NCBI GenBank assembly: GCA_900765525.1 | Contig: CAAFRY010000123.1 | Location: forward strand, 1-24,345 | Reading direction: 5' to 3' | DNA from: an uncultured Blautia sp. | GTDB lineage: Bacteria; Bacillota; Clostridia; Lachnospirales; Lachnospiraceae | DNA length: 24,345 nt | Shown here: positions 24,185 through 24,345 of the stretch, one piece after another | How positions within the stretch are numbered: position 1 is the stretch's first letter | Layout: every line of letters starts with the position of its first letter | Notes under the pieces: model-generated | The model's input: the letters and a program-made list of their open reading frames with translations, nothing else | What the model was told of the DNA's origin: nothing | Database searches by the model: none | Program-made: the position numbers and the translations under genes

Positions 24185-24217
24185 CTAGATATTTCTTAAT
24201 CGTAAAAATGCCACCAT
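24185..24217 (-). CDS. Putative 10-residue regulatory leader peptide MVAFLRLRNI
   Basis: ATG 24217 follows an AGAGGTG site by 6 nt and the ORF ends with TAG at 24185-24187, right where the attenuator stem begins. The peptide contains R6-L7-R8, matching the Arg/Lys-X-Arg/Lys pattern at which macrolide-bound ribosomes arrest in ErmDL-type leaders (which contain MRLR). The peptide's length, start signal, position and motif together suggest a stalling leader for the P-loop gene. No homologue was searched, so chance cannot be excluded. Confidence 0.55.
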   Translation of the reverse strand: MVAFLRLRNI

Positions 24218-24275
24218 ATTTTTCACCTCTCTAAATCCTAGTGTGCTGGCACGTTCATTTTCAGCATAATGACGT

Positions 24276-24345
24276 AGAATGAATTTTCATTCTGCAAGGC
24301 GGAGGAATGAGACGTAGCGGTGGCTACGTTGATTGACGACAACGC
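24276..24345. repeat. Dispersed hairpin repeat copy, cut by the window end
   Basis: AGAATGAA-TT-TTCATTCT (24276-24293) is a hairpin. It is followed by a core (24295-24344) aligning with 81-129 of the left repeat: CAAGGC, GAGGA, TGAG, stem, loop, stem and a TGA-AACG tail. The inner stem here is GACGTAGC/GCTACGTT (24311-24318 with 24323-24330), where the left copy has GGCGTAC/GTACGCC. The stem is thus preserved by paired changes. It has the same orientation as the left copy. Confidence 0.65.

Noticed and set aside
1..24345. CRISPR arrays, insertion sequences with transposase, rRNA genes, prophage genes
   Set aside because: No regularly spaced repeats with unique spacers, no transposase or integrase motifs, and no rRNA-like sequence were seen.

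Overview
The window looks like chromosome from a gut Firmicute of the Lachnospiraceae type (Blautia / Ruminococcus gnavus / Dorea-like). The grounds are moderate GC, strong AGGAGG-type ribosome binding sites, ATG/GTG/TTG starts, YesN/YesM-type regulation, sugar importers without their own ATPase, and a cytoplasmic glycosidase repertoire. This placement is an inference from gene content; no rRNA or marker gene is present.

Layout, left to right. (1) 1-200: a short dispersed hairpin repeat. (2) 219-7012 (+): a tight five-gene operon encoding GH29 alpha-L-fucosidase, a DeoR-type regulator, a CutC-family TIM barrel, an 816-aa transglutaminase-fold protein with a redoxin-like C-terminus, and an M28 metallopeptidase whose N-terminus is a run of 14 charged pentapeptide repeats. 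None of the enzymes has a signal peptide, so an intracellular pathway for fucosylated glycopeptides or glycoconjugates is plausible. (3) 7186-7358: a tRNA-Arg(CCU) with its own promoter and a terminator. (4) 7466-12145 (+): an AraC-type response regulator, a sensor histidine kinase and a lipoprotein sugar-binding protein, closed by a terminator. (5) 12365-21535 (+): a second sugar-binding lipoprotein, MalF- and MalG-like permeases, a divergent GH35 enzyme, and a large protein with a mutarotase-like (DUF5107-like) domain followed by TPRs, again closed by a terminator. Blocks 4 and 5 read as one regulated oligosaccharide uptake and breakdown locus. The promoters of both blocks share an AACAAAATCTA motif that may be the operator.

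(6) 21598-24217 (-): an accessory block running toward block 5. In transcription order it holds a 10-codon leader ORF (MVAFLRLRNI), overlapping alternative hairpins, a P-loop kinase-like protein, a repeat remnant, a DUF1349-like protein, and three overlapping small genes (DUF3791-like, DUF3990-like with ADP-ribosyltransferase-type motifs, and another small helical protein). It ends in its own terminator, facing that of block 5. The right edge (24276-24345) holds another copy of the hairpin repeat found at the left edge.

Two items look most novel. One is the leader-peptide/attenuator ahead of the P-loop gene; its R-L-R motif resembles macrolide-stalling Erm leaders. The other is the translationally coupled DUF3791/DUF3990/small-protein triad, a candidate toxin-antitoxin-like module. 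All family calls come from reading motifs; no database search was run.
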